DNA of 64,000 bases from Arthrobacter tumbae (GTDB taxonomy: Bacteria; Actinomycetota; Actinomycetes; Actinomycetales; Micrococcaceae). Position numbers and translations under genes: made by a program. Numbering within the stretch: the stretch's first letter is position 1; each line of letters starts with the position of its first letter. Below are positions 7,546 to 16,419 of this stretch, piece by piece. The notes under the pieces are model-generated. The model did not search any database and was not told the origin of the DNA. It worked only from the letters and a program-made list of their open reading frames with translations. Location of the stretch: the NCBI RefSeq assembly GCF_016907495.1, contig NZ_JAFBCC010000001.1:2480001-2544000 (forward strand), in the 5' to 3' direction.

Positions 7546-10500
7546 GTGCCGCAGCTGCCCGAGGGGCTGTATGAGCTCCTGAAGACTGACGTGATTGCCG
7601 AGCAACTGGCGGCGACACCCGAATTGCACGCGTCGTTTGAGCAGATCGATGAGAGCAACGCGCCTGACATCCTCTCGCGTCACGTAGCCGACGCCGTAAG
7701 ACGTGCCCTGGCGGAAGCCGCCCCGGAAGCGCGCGTCCAGATTGCCAACAGAATCCTGGAGCACGTCAGCCATCCGGCCACCATCGCCGCCGGTCCTCAG
7801 GAACTCCACGGACTTCACCGACCTGAGAACCTACGACGCCGTAGCGTCAAAAGACCCACCACACGCCTCAGCGAGTCGGCACTCCTTACCAATAGCAAGG
7901 ACGATCCGAACCTCGCAGCAGAACTCCGTGCCGAGATGGATTCAGCGAACACCGTCGACCTCCTCTGTGCCTTCGTCCGCTGGACCGGGCTGCGCCTGCT
8001 GCACCCCTCCCTCGAAAGGCTCCACGAACGTGGGGCAAGGCTCCGAGTTATCACCACCACCTACATGGGTGCCACTGAACGCCGTGCCATCGACGACCTC
8101 GTCACCCGCTATGGCGCCGAGGTCAAGATCAGCTATGAAACCCAGGCCACCCGCCTCCACGCCAAAGCGTGGCTCTTTCGCCGGGAAACGGGGTTCGACA
8201 CCGCCTACGTCGGAAGCTCCAACCTCAGCAAGGCCGCGCTCCTTGACGGACTCGAGTGGAACGTCCGACTCTCCAACATCGCCACGCCCACCCTGCTGAA
8301 GAAGTTCGAGGTCACCTTCGACAGCTACTGGGAGCAGCGAGCCTTTCAGAGCTATGATCCCGAGCGCGATGGCGACAAACTCGACGCAGCTCTCGAACGA
8401 AACGGTGGCAAACGCACCGTCGCCCCGGATGGTGTAACCGGACTGGAAGTCCAGCCGTACTTGCACCAGGAGGAGATGCTCGAGGCACTTGAGGCTGAAC
8501 GGCTCAAAGGTCACACTCGCAATCTCCTCGTTGCCGCCACCGGAACTGGCAAGACCGTCATCGCCGCACTCGACTACAAACGCCTCAGTGAAGCCGCAGG
8601 CCGAAACCTCACGCTCCTCTTTGTTGCGCACCGCCAGGAAATCCTGCGCCAATCCATGAGCACCTACCGCAACGTCATGCAAGACGGCGCTTTCGGCGAG
8701 CTCTACGTCGGCGACAACAAGCCGACACAGTGGAAGCAGGTCTTCGCATCGGTCCAGTCACTCAATGCAGGGGGAATCCAGCAGCTCGAACCGGACATGT
8801 TCGACATCGTCGTCATCGACGAGTTCCACCACGCCATGGCGCCTACCTATCGAAGCCTGATCGACCACCTCACACCGCAGGAGCTACTCGGCCTCACCGC
8901 AACACCTGAGCGAGGTGACGGCATCAACGTCGCCGACCAGTTCTTCGATGGTCGTACGGCGAGCGAACTGCGACTCTGGGACGCCCTCGATGCCGACCTT
9001 CTGGTGCCCTTCCACTACTTCGGTGTGTCCGACGATGTCGACCTCAGGCTGGTGGAGTGGAAGCGAGGCAACTACGATCTCGCCCAGCTCGACCGCCTCT
9101 ACACCGGGAACGACGCCCGCGCAGCAAAAGTCATCCGCGAAGTCCGTGACAAAATCACCGGAACCGACCAGATGCGTGCCCTCGGCTTCTGCGTCTCCGT
9201 TCAGCACGCCCACTACATGGCGGAGGTCTTTAACCGTGCAGGCATCACGTCGATAGCCCTGCATGGTGGAACGGACGACGACGAACGCGCGCTTGCGCTC
9301 ACACAGCTACGCGACCGCCAAATCAACTGCATCTTCACCGTCGACCTCTTCAACGAAGGTCTTGACCTCCCCGAAGTAGACACGATTCTCATGCTTCGCC
9401 CAACCCAGAGCGCGACGATTTTCCTTCAGCAGCTTGGCCGCGGGCTGCGGCGCGCTGAGGAGAAATCGGTCCTCACGGTGTTGGACTTCATCGGGCAGCA
9501 GCGTCGGGAATTCCGCTTCGACCTGAGGTATCGAGCGCTCACGGGGTTCGGCCGAAGGCAGCTCGAGAAAGCGGTCGACGACGAGTTCCCGTTCCTGCCG
9601 TCTGGTTCCCAAATCGTTCTCGACCGTGTGGCGCAGCGAGCCGTGCTGGAGAACATCCGGGCTCAACTGCGGTTCAACCGTGCGCAGCTTGTGCGTGACA
9701 TTGCCTCCTACGGCGAAACGGTACTACCTGAGTACCTCGAGCGATCTGGCAATGATTTGAGAATTATTTACCGATCGACGCGGGACTCCTGGACCGGATA
9801 CCTACGCCAAGCTGGCCTGATCGAGGGGTTTTCTCCAGGGGAGGCCGCCATAACGGGAGGGCTGGCAGAACTTGAACAGGAGAAGCAACTCCTGCTGCGC
9901 ATGGTGCGGCTGCTTCACGTCGACGACCCAGAACGAGCTGAGGCATACGCGATGCTTGTCAGCGATAGCGCTCCAAGTTATGAAGACCTCGGGCCACGCG
10001 AAAAGACGTTCGCCAGGATGCTTTTCTACACGCTATGGAGCGACGGAGGTGGTTTCCAAACGTACGAGGACGGCCTGAACCACCTCAGGCGGTTCCGTTT
10101 CGTTTGTGACGAGATACGGCAGCTTGTAGAACTGGGTGTCGCTGATTCAAAGCACGCCGCGAAGGGGCTCGGCGCCGGGCTGCAGCATGTTCCTCTGCTA
10201 TCCCATGCGACCTATCGGCGCGAAGAAGTTCTAGCAGCACTGGAATATGGCTCCCTTGAGCTCGGCAAGAACGTGCAGCATCGTGAGGGCGTTGCCTGGT
10301 GTCCCACCACGTCGACCGACGTCTTCTTCGTCACGCTCAACAAGGATGAGCAGAATCACTCAGCAACCACCATGTACAAGGACTATGCGATTGGCCCAGA
10401 CCTCTTCCACTGGGAGTCACAGAACACGACGACACCGACTAGTCCCGTTGGGCAGCGCTATCTCAACCACATGTCACGGGGGTCTCAGGTATTGCTCTTC

Positions 10501-10668
10501 ACCCGCGACACTGCGGAAGACGAGAGCGGGCTGACTGTGCCGTACACGTGCCTGGGCCAGGTTGATTACGTCCAGCATTCCGGGGAGAAGCCCATAGCGA
10601 TTACCTGGAAGCTGCACCGTCCAATGCCGGCGGACGCGTTTGCATCGGCATCAGCAGTAGCCCGATGA
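7546..10668 (+). CDS. PLD-nuclease / SF2 helicase with DUF3427-type C-terminus
   Basis: A ~1040-aa multidomain DNA enzyme. Numbering from an upstream in-frame GTG at 7519, residues ~110-270 form a phospholipase-D-like nuclease domain with HxK at 214-216 and GSSNLS at 232-237. Then come the superfamily-II motor with Walker A AATGTGKT (339-346), the DEFH box (434-437), motif III LTATPERGDG and motif VI QQLGRGLRR. The last ~400 residues resemble DUF3427. The GTG at 7546 has GGGGGAGGGG just upstream and is the better start. Such proteins occur widely in accessory islands and probably cut or remodel DNA. The stop overlaps the next gene by four bases. Confidence 0.85.
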   Translation: MPQLPEGLYELLKTDVIAEQLAATPELHASFEQIDESNAPDILSRHVADAVRRALAEAAPEARVQIANRILEHVSHPATIAAGPQELHGLHRPENLRRRSVKRPTTRLSESALLTNSKDDPNLAAELRAEMDSANTVDLLCAFVRWTGLRLLHPSLERLHERGARLRVITTTYMGATERRAIDDLVTRYGAEVKISYETQATRLHAKAWLFRRETGFDTAYVGSSNLSKAALLDGLEWNVRLSNIATPTLLKKFEVTFDSYWEQRAFQSYDPERDGDKLDAALERNGGKRTVAPDGVTGLEVQPYLHQEEMLEALEAERLKGHTRNLLVAATGTGKTVIAALDYKRLSEAAGRNLTLLFVAHRQEILRQSMSTYRNVMQDGAFGELYVGDNKPTQWKQVFASVQSLNAGGIQQLEPDMFDIVVIDEFHHAMAPTYRSLIDHLTPQELLGLTATPERGDGINVADQFFDGRTASELRLWDALDADLLVPFHYFGVSDDVDLRLVEWKRGNYDLAQLDRLYTGNDARAAKVIREVRDKITGTDQMRALGFCVSVQHAHYMAEVFNRAGITSIALHGGTDDDERALALTQLRDRQINCIFTVDLFNEGLDLPEVDTILMLRPTQSATIFLQQLGRGLRRAEEKSVLTVLDFIGQQRREFRFDLRYRALTGFGRRQLEKAVDDEFPFLPSGSQIVLDRVAQRAVLENIRAQLRFNRAQLVRDIASYGETVLPEYLERSGNDLRIIYRSTRDSWTGYLRQAGLIEGFSPGEAAITGGLAELEQEKQLLLRMVRLLHVDDPERAEAYAMLVSDSAPSYEDLGPREKTFARMLFYTLWSDGGGFQTYEDGLNHLRRFRFVCDEIRQLVELGVADSKHAAKGLGAGLQHVPLLSHATYRREEVLAALEYGSLELGKNVQHREGVAWCPTTSTDVFFVTLNKDEQNHSATTMYKDYAIGPDLFHWESQNTTTPTSPVGQRYLNHMSRGSQVLLFTRDTAEDESGLTVPYTCLGQVDYVQHSGEKPIAITWKLHRPMPADAFASASAVAR

Positions 10669-11528
10669 GCCGGACCCTTAAAAACTCGAACCTGGAGATG
10701 GAACTTGACGCGTCAGGCATGCACCGAGTGCGCCAGTCGCACCACGGGTCATCCTGTGGATTGGCTCCACCCGCTACTCGAAGTTGGAGTGACGCCCGTC
10801 TTAGCGAACAGAGCACCAATGATGACGGCGAGTGGGGGCCGGCGACGTCCCGTGGGGAATGGACCCTCATGTACCTTCGTGGGCTCACCGTCAGACAGAT
10901 TGCCACCCTGTGCCGTGTCGATTACGAAAAAGTACGGCTCCACATCCGCTCCCAAGAGCGTCGCGACCCGACCCTCCCCGGGCGCCGGCTGATCCTCCAT
11001 GACCAGCCGGCGCCGGCACCACCGCAGCGGAGTGCCCCATATCGGGTGCCCTGGGAAGACAGGTTCGTCAAACTGCGGAAATTTGTCCAACGCCAACGGC
11101 GGTTCCCTCAGCAGCTCTCGCCGAACATGGAGGAGAAGAACTTGCACCGTTGGCTCCGGCACCAGCGCACCCGCTACACCGAAGGACGCATGAGCAAGGA
11201 CCAGGTGAAGCAGCTCGACACTCTCGGACCCTGGCGCGGCACCATGCTCGGTGACCGGGAAACCCACTGGCGGGCCGTCCACACCCAACTGCTGCAGTTC
11301 ATCCAGGACACCGGGCGCATGCCGCACCGCGAAAACGAAGGCGCCACCGCGCTCGAGGCGACCCTCGACGTCTGGATTCAAACCCAACGGGCCAAAGCCC
11401 GCGCCGGGAAACTCAAACACATCAGGCGGCATACCCTCGACCGATCCGTCCCGGACTGGAACAACACGCGGACCTCGTTGCGCTCAGGTGCACGTTCCGC
11501 CCTTTTGCAGACAATTTCGGCTCGCTAG
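10665..11528 (+). CDS. Helicase-associated (HA) domain protein
   Basis: A 287-aa protein. The first ~120 residues are low in recognisable features but include an HTH-like stretch (MYLRGLTVRQIATLCRVDYEKVRLHI). Two HA-type domains follow, at about 128-192 (WEDRFVKLRKFVQRQRRFPQ...LHRWLRHQRTRYTEGRMSKDQVKQLDTLG) and 200-265 (WRAVHTQLLQFIQDTGRMPHR...WIQTQRAKARAGKL). HA domains usually sit at the C-terminus of bacterial SF2 helicases. Here they are encoded as a separate protein that overlaps the helicase stop by four bases, so it is likely a DNA-binding partner of that enzyme. Confidence 0.7.
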   Translation: MSRTLKNSNLEMELDASGMHRVRQSHHGSSCGLAPPATRSWSDARLSEQSTNDDGEWGPATSRGEWTLMYLRGLTVRQIATLCRVDYEKVRLHIRSQERRDPTLPGRRLILHDQPAPAPPQRSAPYRVPWEDRFVKLRKFVQRQRRFPQQLSPNMEEKNLHRWLRHQRTRYTEGRMSKDQVKQLDTLGPWRGTMLGDRETHWRAVHTQLLQFIQDTGRMPHRENEGATALEATLDVWIQTQRAKARAGKLKHIRRHTLDRSVPDWNNTRTSLRSGARSALLQTISAR

Positions 11529-11635
11529 CGGGCGGTGAGACCACGAAGCGACCAGCCCAGACGGTGTGAAGCGCCAGGCTTTGTCGAAGTTGATTGGTAA
11601 GCGGAAGCCAGCCTTTCACCTCGTGCTTCACCTAG

Positions 11636-11847
11636 AAGGACGCGGGCGGGGTCCGTACTGCGTTCCTCGCCGCAGGTGCGGCCGAGGGGTATGCGTCTGT
11701 GTCAGACTTGATCGAGAAAGCGGTCCTGAAGGAAGTGCGCCGGCTGCACCGCAAGTACAACGGCGGCGAACCCCGGGGCCGGTCCCGCCGAGTGCTTTCC
11801 GTACGGGCAGGCGGAATCTCGACGAGGAGAAGCACCGGACCGAATAG
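11636..11847 (+). pseudogene. ParB-like partition protein remnant (C-terminal end)
   Basis: From 11636 one frame reads KDAGGVRTAFLAAGAAEGYASVS and then DLIEKAVLKEVRRLHRKYNGGE, which resembles the C-terminal dimerisation/DNA-binding end of plasmid ParB proteins of Arthrobacter relatives (the S-D-x-I-x-x-A-V...E-V-x-R-L...K-Y-N-G-G pattern). At about 11770 the frame shifts and the expected ending continues in another frame (PVPPSAFRTGRRNLDEEKHRTE) to a TAG at 11847. A TAG at 11633 blocks the frame upstream, and no N-terminal part is seen. It suggests plasmid-derived DNA. Recognition is from memory of the family pattern. Confidence 0.5.
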
Positions 11848-11870
11848 ATTTCCCTTCGCGCAGCGAACCC

Positions 11871-11903
11871 GGGGCCGGGAGCTGTGGTGCAGCTCCCGGC
11901 CCC
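11871..11903 (+). terminator. Perfect GC-rich hairpin
   Basis: A 13-bp perfect stem (11871-11883 with 11891-11903) closes on the 7-base loop GTGGTGC. It follows the ParB-like remnant by 23 bases and precedes the small HTH gene. There is no T-tract, but stems of this strength are typical actinobacterial terminators. Confidence 0.7.
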
Positions 11904-11953
11904 ACCTTCACGTCTAGGACGCCAGAAGATTGAGCAGAGGAGTACACCGCTAC

Positions 11954-12196
11954 ATGGCCGTACAGGACCAGCCCCGCTTCCTGACCATCAAGGACGTCGC
12001 GGCCGAACTGGCAACCAGCGAATCCCAGATACGTGCACTCCTCAGCTCCGGGGATCTGCCCGCGATCCAGATTGGCGGCCGCGGGCAATGGCGCATCGAA
12101 CGGGCAAAATTCGAGGATTACATCGCCGACGCCTACACCCGCACAGTCGAAGCACTCAAACGAGGCATGGACGTCAGCACCGAAGACGAAGACTAG
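11954..12196 (+). CDS. Excisionase-family helix-turn-helix protein
   Basis: An 80-aa DNA-binding protein of the MerR/excisionase (BldC-like) type: FLTIKDVAAELATSESQIRALLSSGDLPAIQIGGRGQWRIERAKFEDYIADAY. A TTG at 11930 would add eight residues, but the ATG at 11954 is preceded by AGAGGAG, at a slightly long spacing, and begins the usual MAVQxQPRFLT sequence of this actinobacterial group. These small proteins are conserved regulators in Micrococcaceae and related genera rather than true prophage excisionases. It stands alone with its own terminator-separated upstream region. Confidence 0.75.
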   Translation: MAVQDQPRFLTIKDVAAELATSESQIRALLSSGDLPAIQIGGRGQWRIERAKFEDYIADAYTRTVEALKRGMDVSTEDED

Positions 12197-12541
12197 GCCT
12201 GACCTTTACTTCTTCTCAGGCGGGCAACGGGTGGCTCTCTGTTCGCGCTCATTCCTGAAGCTTCCGCGTTCCCGCTCCACGCCGTCGGCGAACCACCCAG
12301 CCTCCTCCCAAGGTCAGTCGGTAGGATCGCTATCAGCACATCGATTCCCCCATCGGTGATGCTTAGTGAGGATTCGGACGATGAGACTCGATCCTCACCC
12401 AGTGCCGGCTCCCGTACGTTTCCCCCATTCGTACGGCCGCCGGCACCACTCATTCAACTGATGACTTCGCCCGCAGAGATTGCGTTCTTCCAGAAGACTG
12501 CAGTGGATTAGGGTCTCGTCGAACCAGTCTTCCGTGAGCAG
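12197..12541. other. 345-base intergenic region
   Basis: No convincing gene. It lies between two convergent genes (HTH on plus, umuC on minus). An imperfect inverted repeat GTGAGGAT...ATCCTCAC (12366-12373 with 12391-12398) might act in termination. A minus-strand open frame here has no recognisable content. Confidence 0.4.
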
Positions 12542-13840
12542 TCAGCTGGCTTTCACGACAGGTAGTTCGTCCCATCCGGTGGTGTAGCGGGGGGATTGGT
12601 GTTTGCGGCTCATGGTCCAGTCCGGTGGTTTGAGCATGCCGGCTGCACCAAGGCCAATGCTGGTGGAACCGTACTTATCCTTGACCTTACCCATGAGGCT
12701 GCCGATCTCACGGCGCTCGTGCACCGTCACGAACTCGTCGAAGGTCGGTTCGGCTCCGGCGGGGGAGAGACCGGTCAGCATGACTCTGGCCCGCGCATAG
12801 GGGACTCCTTCGATCAATTCGCCGTCCAGGGCGTTCACGGCAGCCTTGGTAAGGATGACCGGGTCAGCGGTCGGTGTCGACAGTTTCACTGTCACGGACG
12901 GGAAGGAGGAGGCCCTCTCGTTGAAATGCGACGTCCCGGCGAACACGGTCATCACCTTCGCAACCTGTTTGTCCCGGGCCAGCCTGACTGCAGCAGACTG
13001 GGCGTACAGGGACAGGACTTCATGCATGTCCTTGATGGTGATGACCGGGGTGGAGAACGACCGGGAAAAGATCGTCTGCTTCTTGTCTGCGCGGGTGGTT
13101 TCCAGTTCGATGCACGGGACGCCGCGCAGCTCCAATACCTTCCGCTGGACGACGACATTGAACCTCTTGCGGATCAGCACCGGATCGGCGTCCCGTAGGT
13201 CCTTGATGGTGTGAATGCCCATGACGTTCAGGCGTTTACCGAGACGGCCGGCGATTACCCAGATGCCGGTGACCGGGACGCGGCTCATGATGGTTTCTAC
13301 GTGCGCGGCCGGCATGGTGTCCAGATTGCAGACCCCACCCATCCAGGGGTTCTGCTTCGCGACCCGGTTGGCGAACTTCGCCAGGGTTTTCGTGGGCCCG
13401 ATGCCGACGCACACGGGCAGCCCGGTGTTCCGGGCAACAGTCGATCTGATGTTCCTGCCGGTAACGACGAGCTCCTCGGGAGCGCCCTTGAGAAGCAGGA
13501 ACGACTCGTCGACGGAGGACACCTCAAGGGCAGGCGAGTACCGCCCCAGGATCGTCATGAAGCGAGCGGATAAATCACCATAGAGCTCGTAATTGCTCAA
13601 CCGCTGGATCAGGCCCCACCCTTTCGCACGGGCCGCCAGCTTGAACCACGGCTCTCCCATCTCGATGCCCAGCGCTTTGGCCTCGTTCGAGCGGGCCACC
13701 ACGCAGCCATTGTTGGACAGCACCACCGTCGGAACACCCTCCAGTGCGGGGTCGAAAACGCGTTCACAGCTGACATAGAAGCTGTTCGCGTCCACGAGGG
13801 CGAAACGGCGGTGGTCATGGCCAAGACCTTTCTGGGTCAT
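12542..13840 (-). CDS. umuC: Error-prone DNA polymerase V catalytic subunit UmuC
   Basis: A 432-aa Y-family polymerase for translesion synthesis. Catalytic metal-binding residues are visible as D17 in [17 protein letters not shown] and D111-E112 in [13 protein letters not shown]. The little-finger region and the UmuC-specific C-terminus ([27 protein letters not shown]) are present, and the length is normal. It lies 50 bases downstream of umuD and should be co-transcribed from the SOS promoter ahead of umuD. Such umuDC pairs are often carried by plasmids and genomic islands in this group, which suits the surroundings. Confidence 0.93.
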   Translation of the reverse strand: MTQKGLGHDHRRFALVDANSFYVSCERVFDPALEGVPTVVLSNNGCVVARSNEAKALGIEMGEPWFKLAARAKGWGLIQRLSNYELYGDLSARFMTILGRYSPALEVSSVDESFLLLKGAPEELVVTGRNIRSTVARNTGLPVCVGIGPTKTLAKFANRVAKQNPWMGGVCNLDTMPAAHVETIMSRVPVTGIWVIAGRLGKRLNVMGIHTIKDLRDADPVLIRKRFNVVVQRKVLELRGVPCIELETTRADKKQTIFSRSFSTPVITIKDMHEVLSLYAQSAAVRLARDKQVAKVMTVFAGTSHFNERASSFPSVTVKLSTPTADPVILTKAAVNALDGELIEGVPYARARVMLTGLSPAGAEPTFDEFVTVHERREIGSLMGKVKDKYGSTSIGLGAAGMLKPPDWTMSRKHQSPRYTTGWDELPVVKAS

Positions 13841-13890
13841 CAGTGCGGTCCTAGGGTATGTGCACTCTCGCGCTCACCTTTGGTGCCGCC

Positions 13891-14325
13891 TCAGACATAG
13901 TGTAGACACCGGGTGACCACACCCCAAATGCTCAGGTCCGACAGTTCGGCAACCACGATGTCCGGAAACGCCGGATTCTCAGCAGCCAGAACGACCCCGC
14001 GGGCTGTGATGCGCAGCCTCTTAATGGATAATTCCCCGTCGAGCACGGCGACCACCACCGATCCGTCCTCGGGCGTGAGAGAGCGGTCAACAATGAGCTC
14101 GTCGCCGTCGCTGATTCCCGCGCCGGTCATACTGTCCCTGGAGACGCGCACGATGAACGTGCTCGTCGTATCGGCGATGAGGTGCTTGTTGAGGTCAATG
14201 CCTTTCTCGTAATAGTCCTGAGAGGGAGAAGGAAAGCCGGCAGGAATGGACATCGGAGAAACCAGAATCATGGCGTCCGGTGCCCGAACCCTGACCTCCT
14301 GCACAAGAGTCACCGGCACTGTCAC
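13891..14325 (-). CDS. umuD: LexA-family S24 autopeptidase UmuD
   Basis: A 144-aa UmuD that is activated by RecA-stimulated self-cleavage and then joins UmuC. The likely cleavage site is A29-G30 (SIPAGFPSPSQ). The catalytic Ser is S65 (VSRDSMTG) and the general-base Lys is K102 (GELSIKRLR). The start is a GTG with AGGTGG six bases upstream. The SOS box lies directly ahead of that ribosome-binding site. Confidence 0.92.
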   Translation of the reverse strand: MTVPVTLVQEVRVRAPDAMILVSPMSIPAGFPSPSQDYYEKGIDLNKHLIADTTSTFIVRVSRDSMTGAGISDGDELIVDRSLTPEDGSVVVAVLDGELSIKRLRITARGVVLAAENPAFPDIVVAELSDLSIWGVVTRCLHYV

Positions 14326-14338
14326 ACCGCACCACCTA

Positions 14339-14354
14339 TCGAAGAAGTATTCGA
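14339..14354 (-). promoter_or_regulatory. LexA (SOS) box of umuDC
   Basis: The palindrome TCGAAgaagtaTTCGA closely fits the actinobacterial LexA operator TCGAAC-N4-GTTCGA. It ends 13 bases before the umuD start codon, in an AT-rich stretch that should hold the -10 region. Confidence 0.85.
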
Positions 14355-14839
14355 TTAAAATACACCCTCACGAGCTCAACCACAGGTGGACGACCTTTGA
14401 GCGTCACCCCTTCGGGCTCCACCCGCCCACAGATGGATGACCTAGATCAGCTTTTGCTGTGCAGTGCCACGAGCTAGAAGAGGCTGTGCATATCCCACCG
14501 CTCACTCAGGGCGAGCTCTCCGGTGTCGGTGACGTGGTGGATGTGTGCAGGCGGGCCTATGGCCCCTGCTGTCCATTTGTGTGCGGGACAAGCAGCGAAG
14601 CGAGGGGGGCTTGTGCCGTGCACATATGGGCAGAAGGCCCTCAACGCGATGCTCACCATTGTGTTAGATAGTGCGAGCAATAAACGATCCACTCGTGCAC
14701 GATGGTGCGGCGCCCCAATAACCCTTTTGGGCACAGGAGCAACGTCGCGAAGACGAAGACGGCATCAGAAAAAGCGCGCGGTGTCGCGTCATAGTCGGGC
14801 AGAAAGAGCAGTCAACTCATAATTCGGTATGGTGCGGAG
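14355..14839. other. 485-base region without a supported gene
   Basis: Divergent upstream region between umuD and the hypothetical gene at 14840. Short open frames exist on both strands, such as 14474-14734 minus, but none has a family pattern or a clear ribosome-binding site. Small inverted repeats occur (around 14715-14735) without a T-tract. Confidence 0.4.
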
Positions 14840-15661
14840 GTGGAAGATTTCGAGGACATGGTTTTGGAAATCCGTCAGGGTGTAGAGAGGCGAGGCCTGC
14901 GCCTCATGGAAGCGGTATTCCCGGGGCAGCCGGCTGTAGTTCTTCAGTATGAGACGACTTCCGTTGACGAAATCCTTGACCTGGCCCAGCACGCGTTCGC
15001 GCCATTTTTGTCCCTCACGGTTTCGCGCCTTGACCCATCAGAACTCATAGAAACATGGCATCCGGATGACGATGCGAAACCGGAGCCGCCCCCACAGCTT
15101 TTGAACCAGTGGCAGGAGCGTTCCGGACAGATTGATGGGGTTTTCCTCCAATGGATCGCCAGTGGTGCCGTATTCCTCTACCACGCTGTGCCGTCCTGGA
15201 AGCAGGAGTTGGAGGAGATCCAAGAAAGCTGGTCCGAGGAGCAGGACGCTCAGAGCACAAACCTGTATAGGGCATCCCGGATCCGAATAACACACCTAGC
15301 CGAACAGCTCGAGCGTGATCCTCAGTACCGGGGCGGAACGACCCACACACGCGTCTCCATTGGCAAAACTTTTCTGGAGCCGTTGCTGCAATCTAACGAA
15401 GGTGGCTACATCACCACCCTCATTCTGCGAGAGGCAAGCCGCCTCGTTCGCGATAACGCACAAGCCGAATACTCGAAGCTGATGGGGCGCATAGACGAAT
15501 TAGCTAGAGAATTGCGCGCCAGCCTGCCCTGGCAGGAGATTCACACAGTCAGAGACCGCACAGCTGTAGCGCGGAAATTTCTTACCGAGCAGTCGAACGG
15601 ATACGCACCTTCCACAGCCATGACCAATGAACTGCGCAGATTGGCCGAACAATCCAGATAA
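14840..15661 (+). CDS. Hypothetical protein
   Basis: A 273-aa soluble, acidic protein with no family I recognise. The first ~70 residues look like a compact alpha/beta domain (VLEIRQGVERRGLRLMEAVFPGQPAVVLQYETTSVDEILDLAQ). The middle is rich in Trp/Gln/Glu (LLNQWQERSGQIDGVFLQWIASGAVFLYHAVPSWKQELEEIQESW) and the C-terminal ~120 residues are predicted helical. The GTG start has GCGGAG upstream; an ATG at 14858 is also possible. It lies alone in the accessory region. Confidence 0.6.
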   Translation: MEDFEDMVLEIRQGVERRGLRLMEAVFPGQPAVVLQYETTSVDEILDLAQHAFAPFLSLTVSRLDPSELIETWHPDDDAKPEPPPQLLNQWQERSGQIDGVFLQWIASGAVFLYHAVPSWKQELEEIQESWSEEQDAQSTNLYRASRIRITHLAEQLERDPQYRGGTTHTRVSIGKTFLEPLLQSNEGGYITTLILREASRLVRDNAQAEYSKLMGRIDELARELRASLPWQEIHTVRDRTAVARKFLTEQSNGYAPSTAMTNELRRLAEQSR

Positions 15662-15778
15662 CAACGGGCGCCGGTGGGAAAATCATGCCGCCTACAAACC
15701 GGTGCCCTACTCTGCATTGGCAATTGACTGACGCTGGTTGCTTCTAGGGTTCATCGACCGTACTCCGGTTTTCCTGCT

Positions 15779-16270
15779 TCAGGTATGCCTGCCTGATGAA
15801 CCCTGTTCGGGTGGTTCGACCAGCACTTTTATCCGTTCGAGGAACGCTTGGGCCGCGGCCAAGTACTGCTGGCGGACTTGATTGATTGCTCTTACCTGGG
15901 TCCCTGGGACAGTGACGCTGAGTAACTGCTCAAGCCGAGTGCCGCCCGGTATTTCTGTCAGTCTGTACCCGGTACGTGCTGCCTCATCGGGATCCCCGAC
16001 AATTCGAATGAGGGCCCAACGCTTCGGTACTTCTTCTACAACCTCGACGAGGTGTACCTGCTCGCGTCCATCTCGGTGGCTAATATAGCCCTGCATCTCG
16101 CCGACATCATCGGGGGTGCCCGGTACACGGAACGCTTTCACTACATGTGGATCAAGGAGCGTAGCGGTTTCCGCCGGTTTGATGAGAGCCCAAACCTCGC
16201 CGGGGGTGGCAGCTAAGTCGATGCCTGCGGCGACATCGATCACTTCATCACGCAAACGTTCAAATTCCAT
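15779..16270 (-). CDS. SRPBCC-family protein
   Basis: A 163-aa protein of the START/polyketide-cyclase-like SRPBCC fold, which binds hydrophobic ligands. Signs are the N-terminal GIDLAATPGEVWALIKPAETATLLDPHVVKAFRVPGTP, typical of the first strand and helices, a middle beta-sheet (VHLVEVVEEVPKRWALIRIVGDP) and the long C-terminal helix (RQQYLAAAQAFLERIKVLVE). It stands alone on its strand. The ligand is unknown. Confidence 0.65.
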   Translation of the reverse strand: MEFERLRDEVIDVAAGIDLAATPGEVWALIKPAETATLLDPHVVKAFRVPGTPDDVGEMQGYISHRDGREQVHLVEVVEEVPKRWALIRIVGDPDEAARTGYRLTEIPGGTRLEQLLSVTVPGTQVRAINQVRQQYLAAAQAFLERIKVLVEPPEQGSSGRHT

Positions 16271-16419
16271 CGAACCGCCCCCCTACGGCTTGAGACCGCG
16301 GACGCCTCACAGGATCAGCGAAACGACACCTACACAGAAAGGTAGCTCACCGCACTGACAAGCTAGGTTCAGATGAGAATTCTGACGCCCCAAGCTACCA
16401 GGGCAGCATGCGGTTCTTG

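Noticed and set aside
12193..12453. Minus-strand open frame downstream of umuC
   Set aside because: No recognisable domain and low-complexity composition; treated as intergenic.
14474..14734. Minus-strand 86-codon frame with several Cys and His
   Set aside because: It looked like a possible zinc protein, but there is no start signal and the codon pattern is not convincing.
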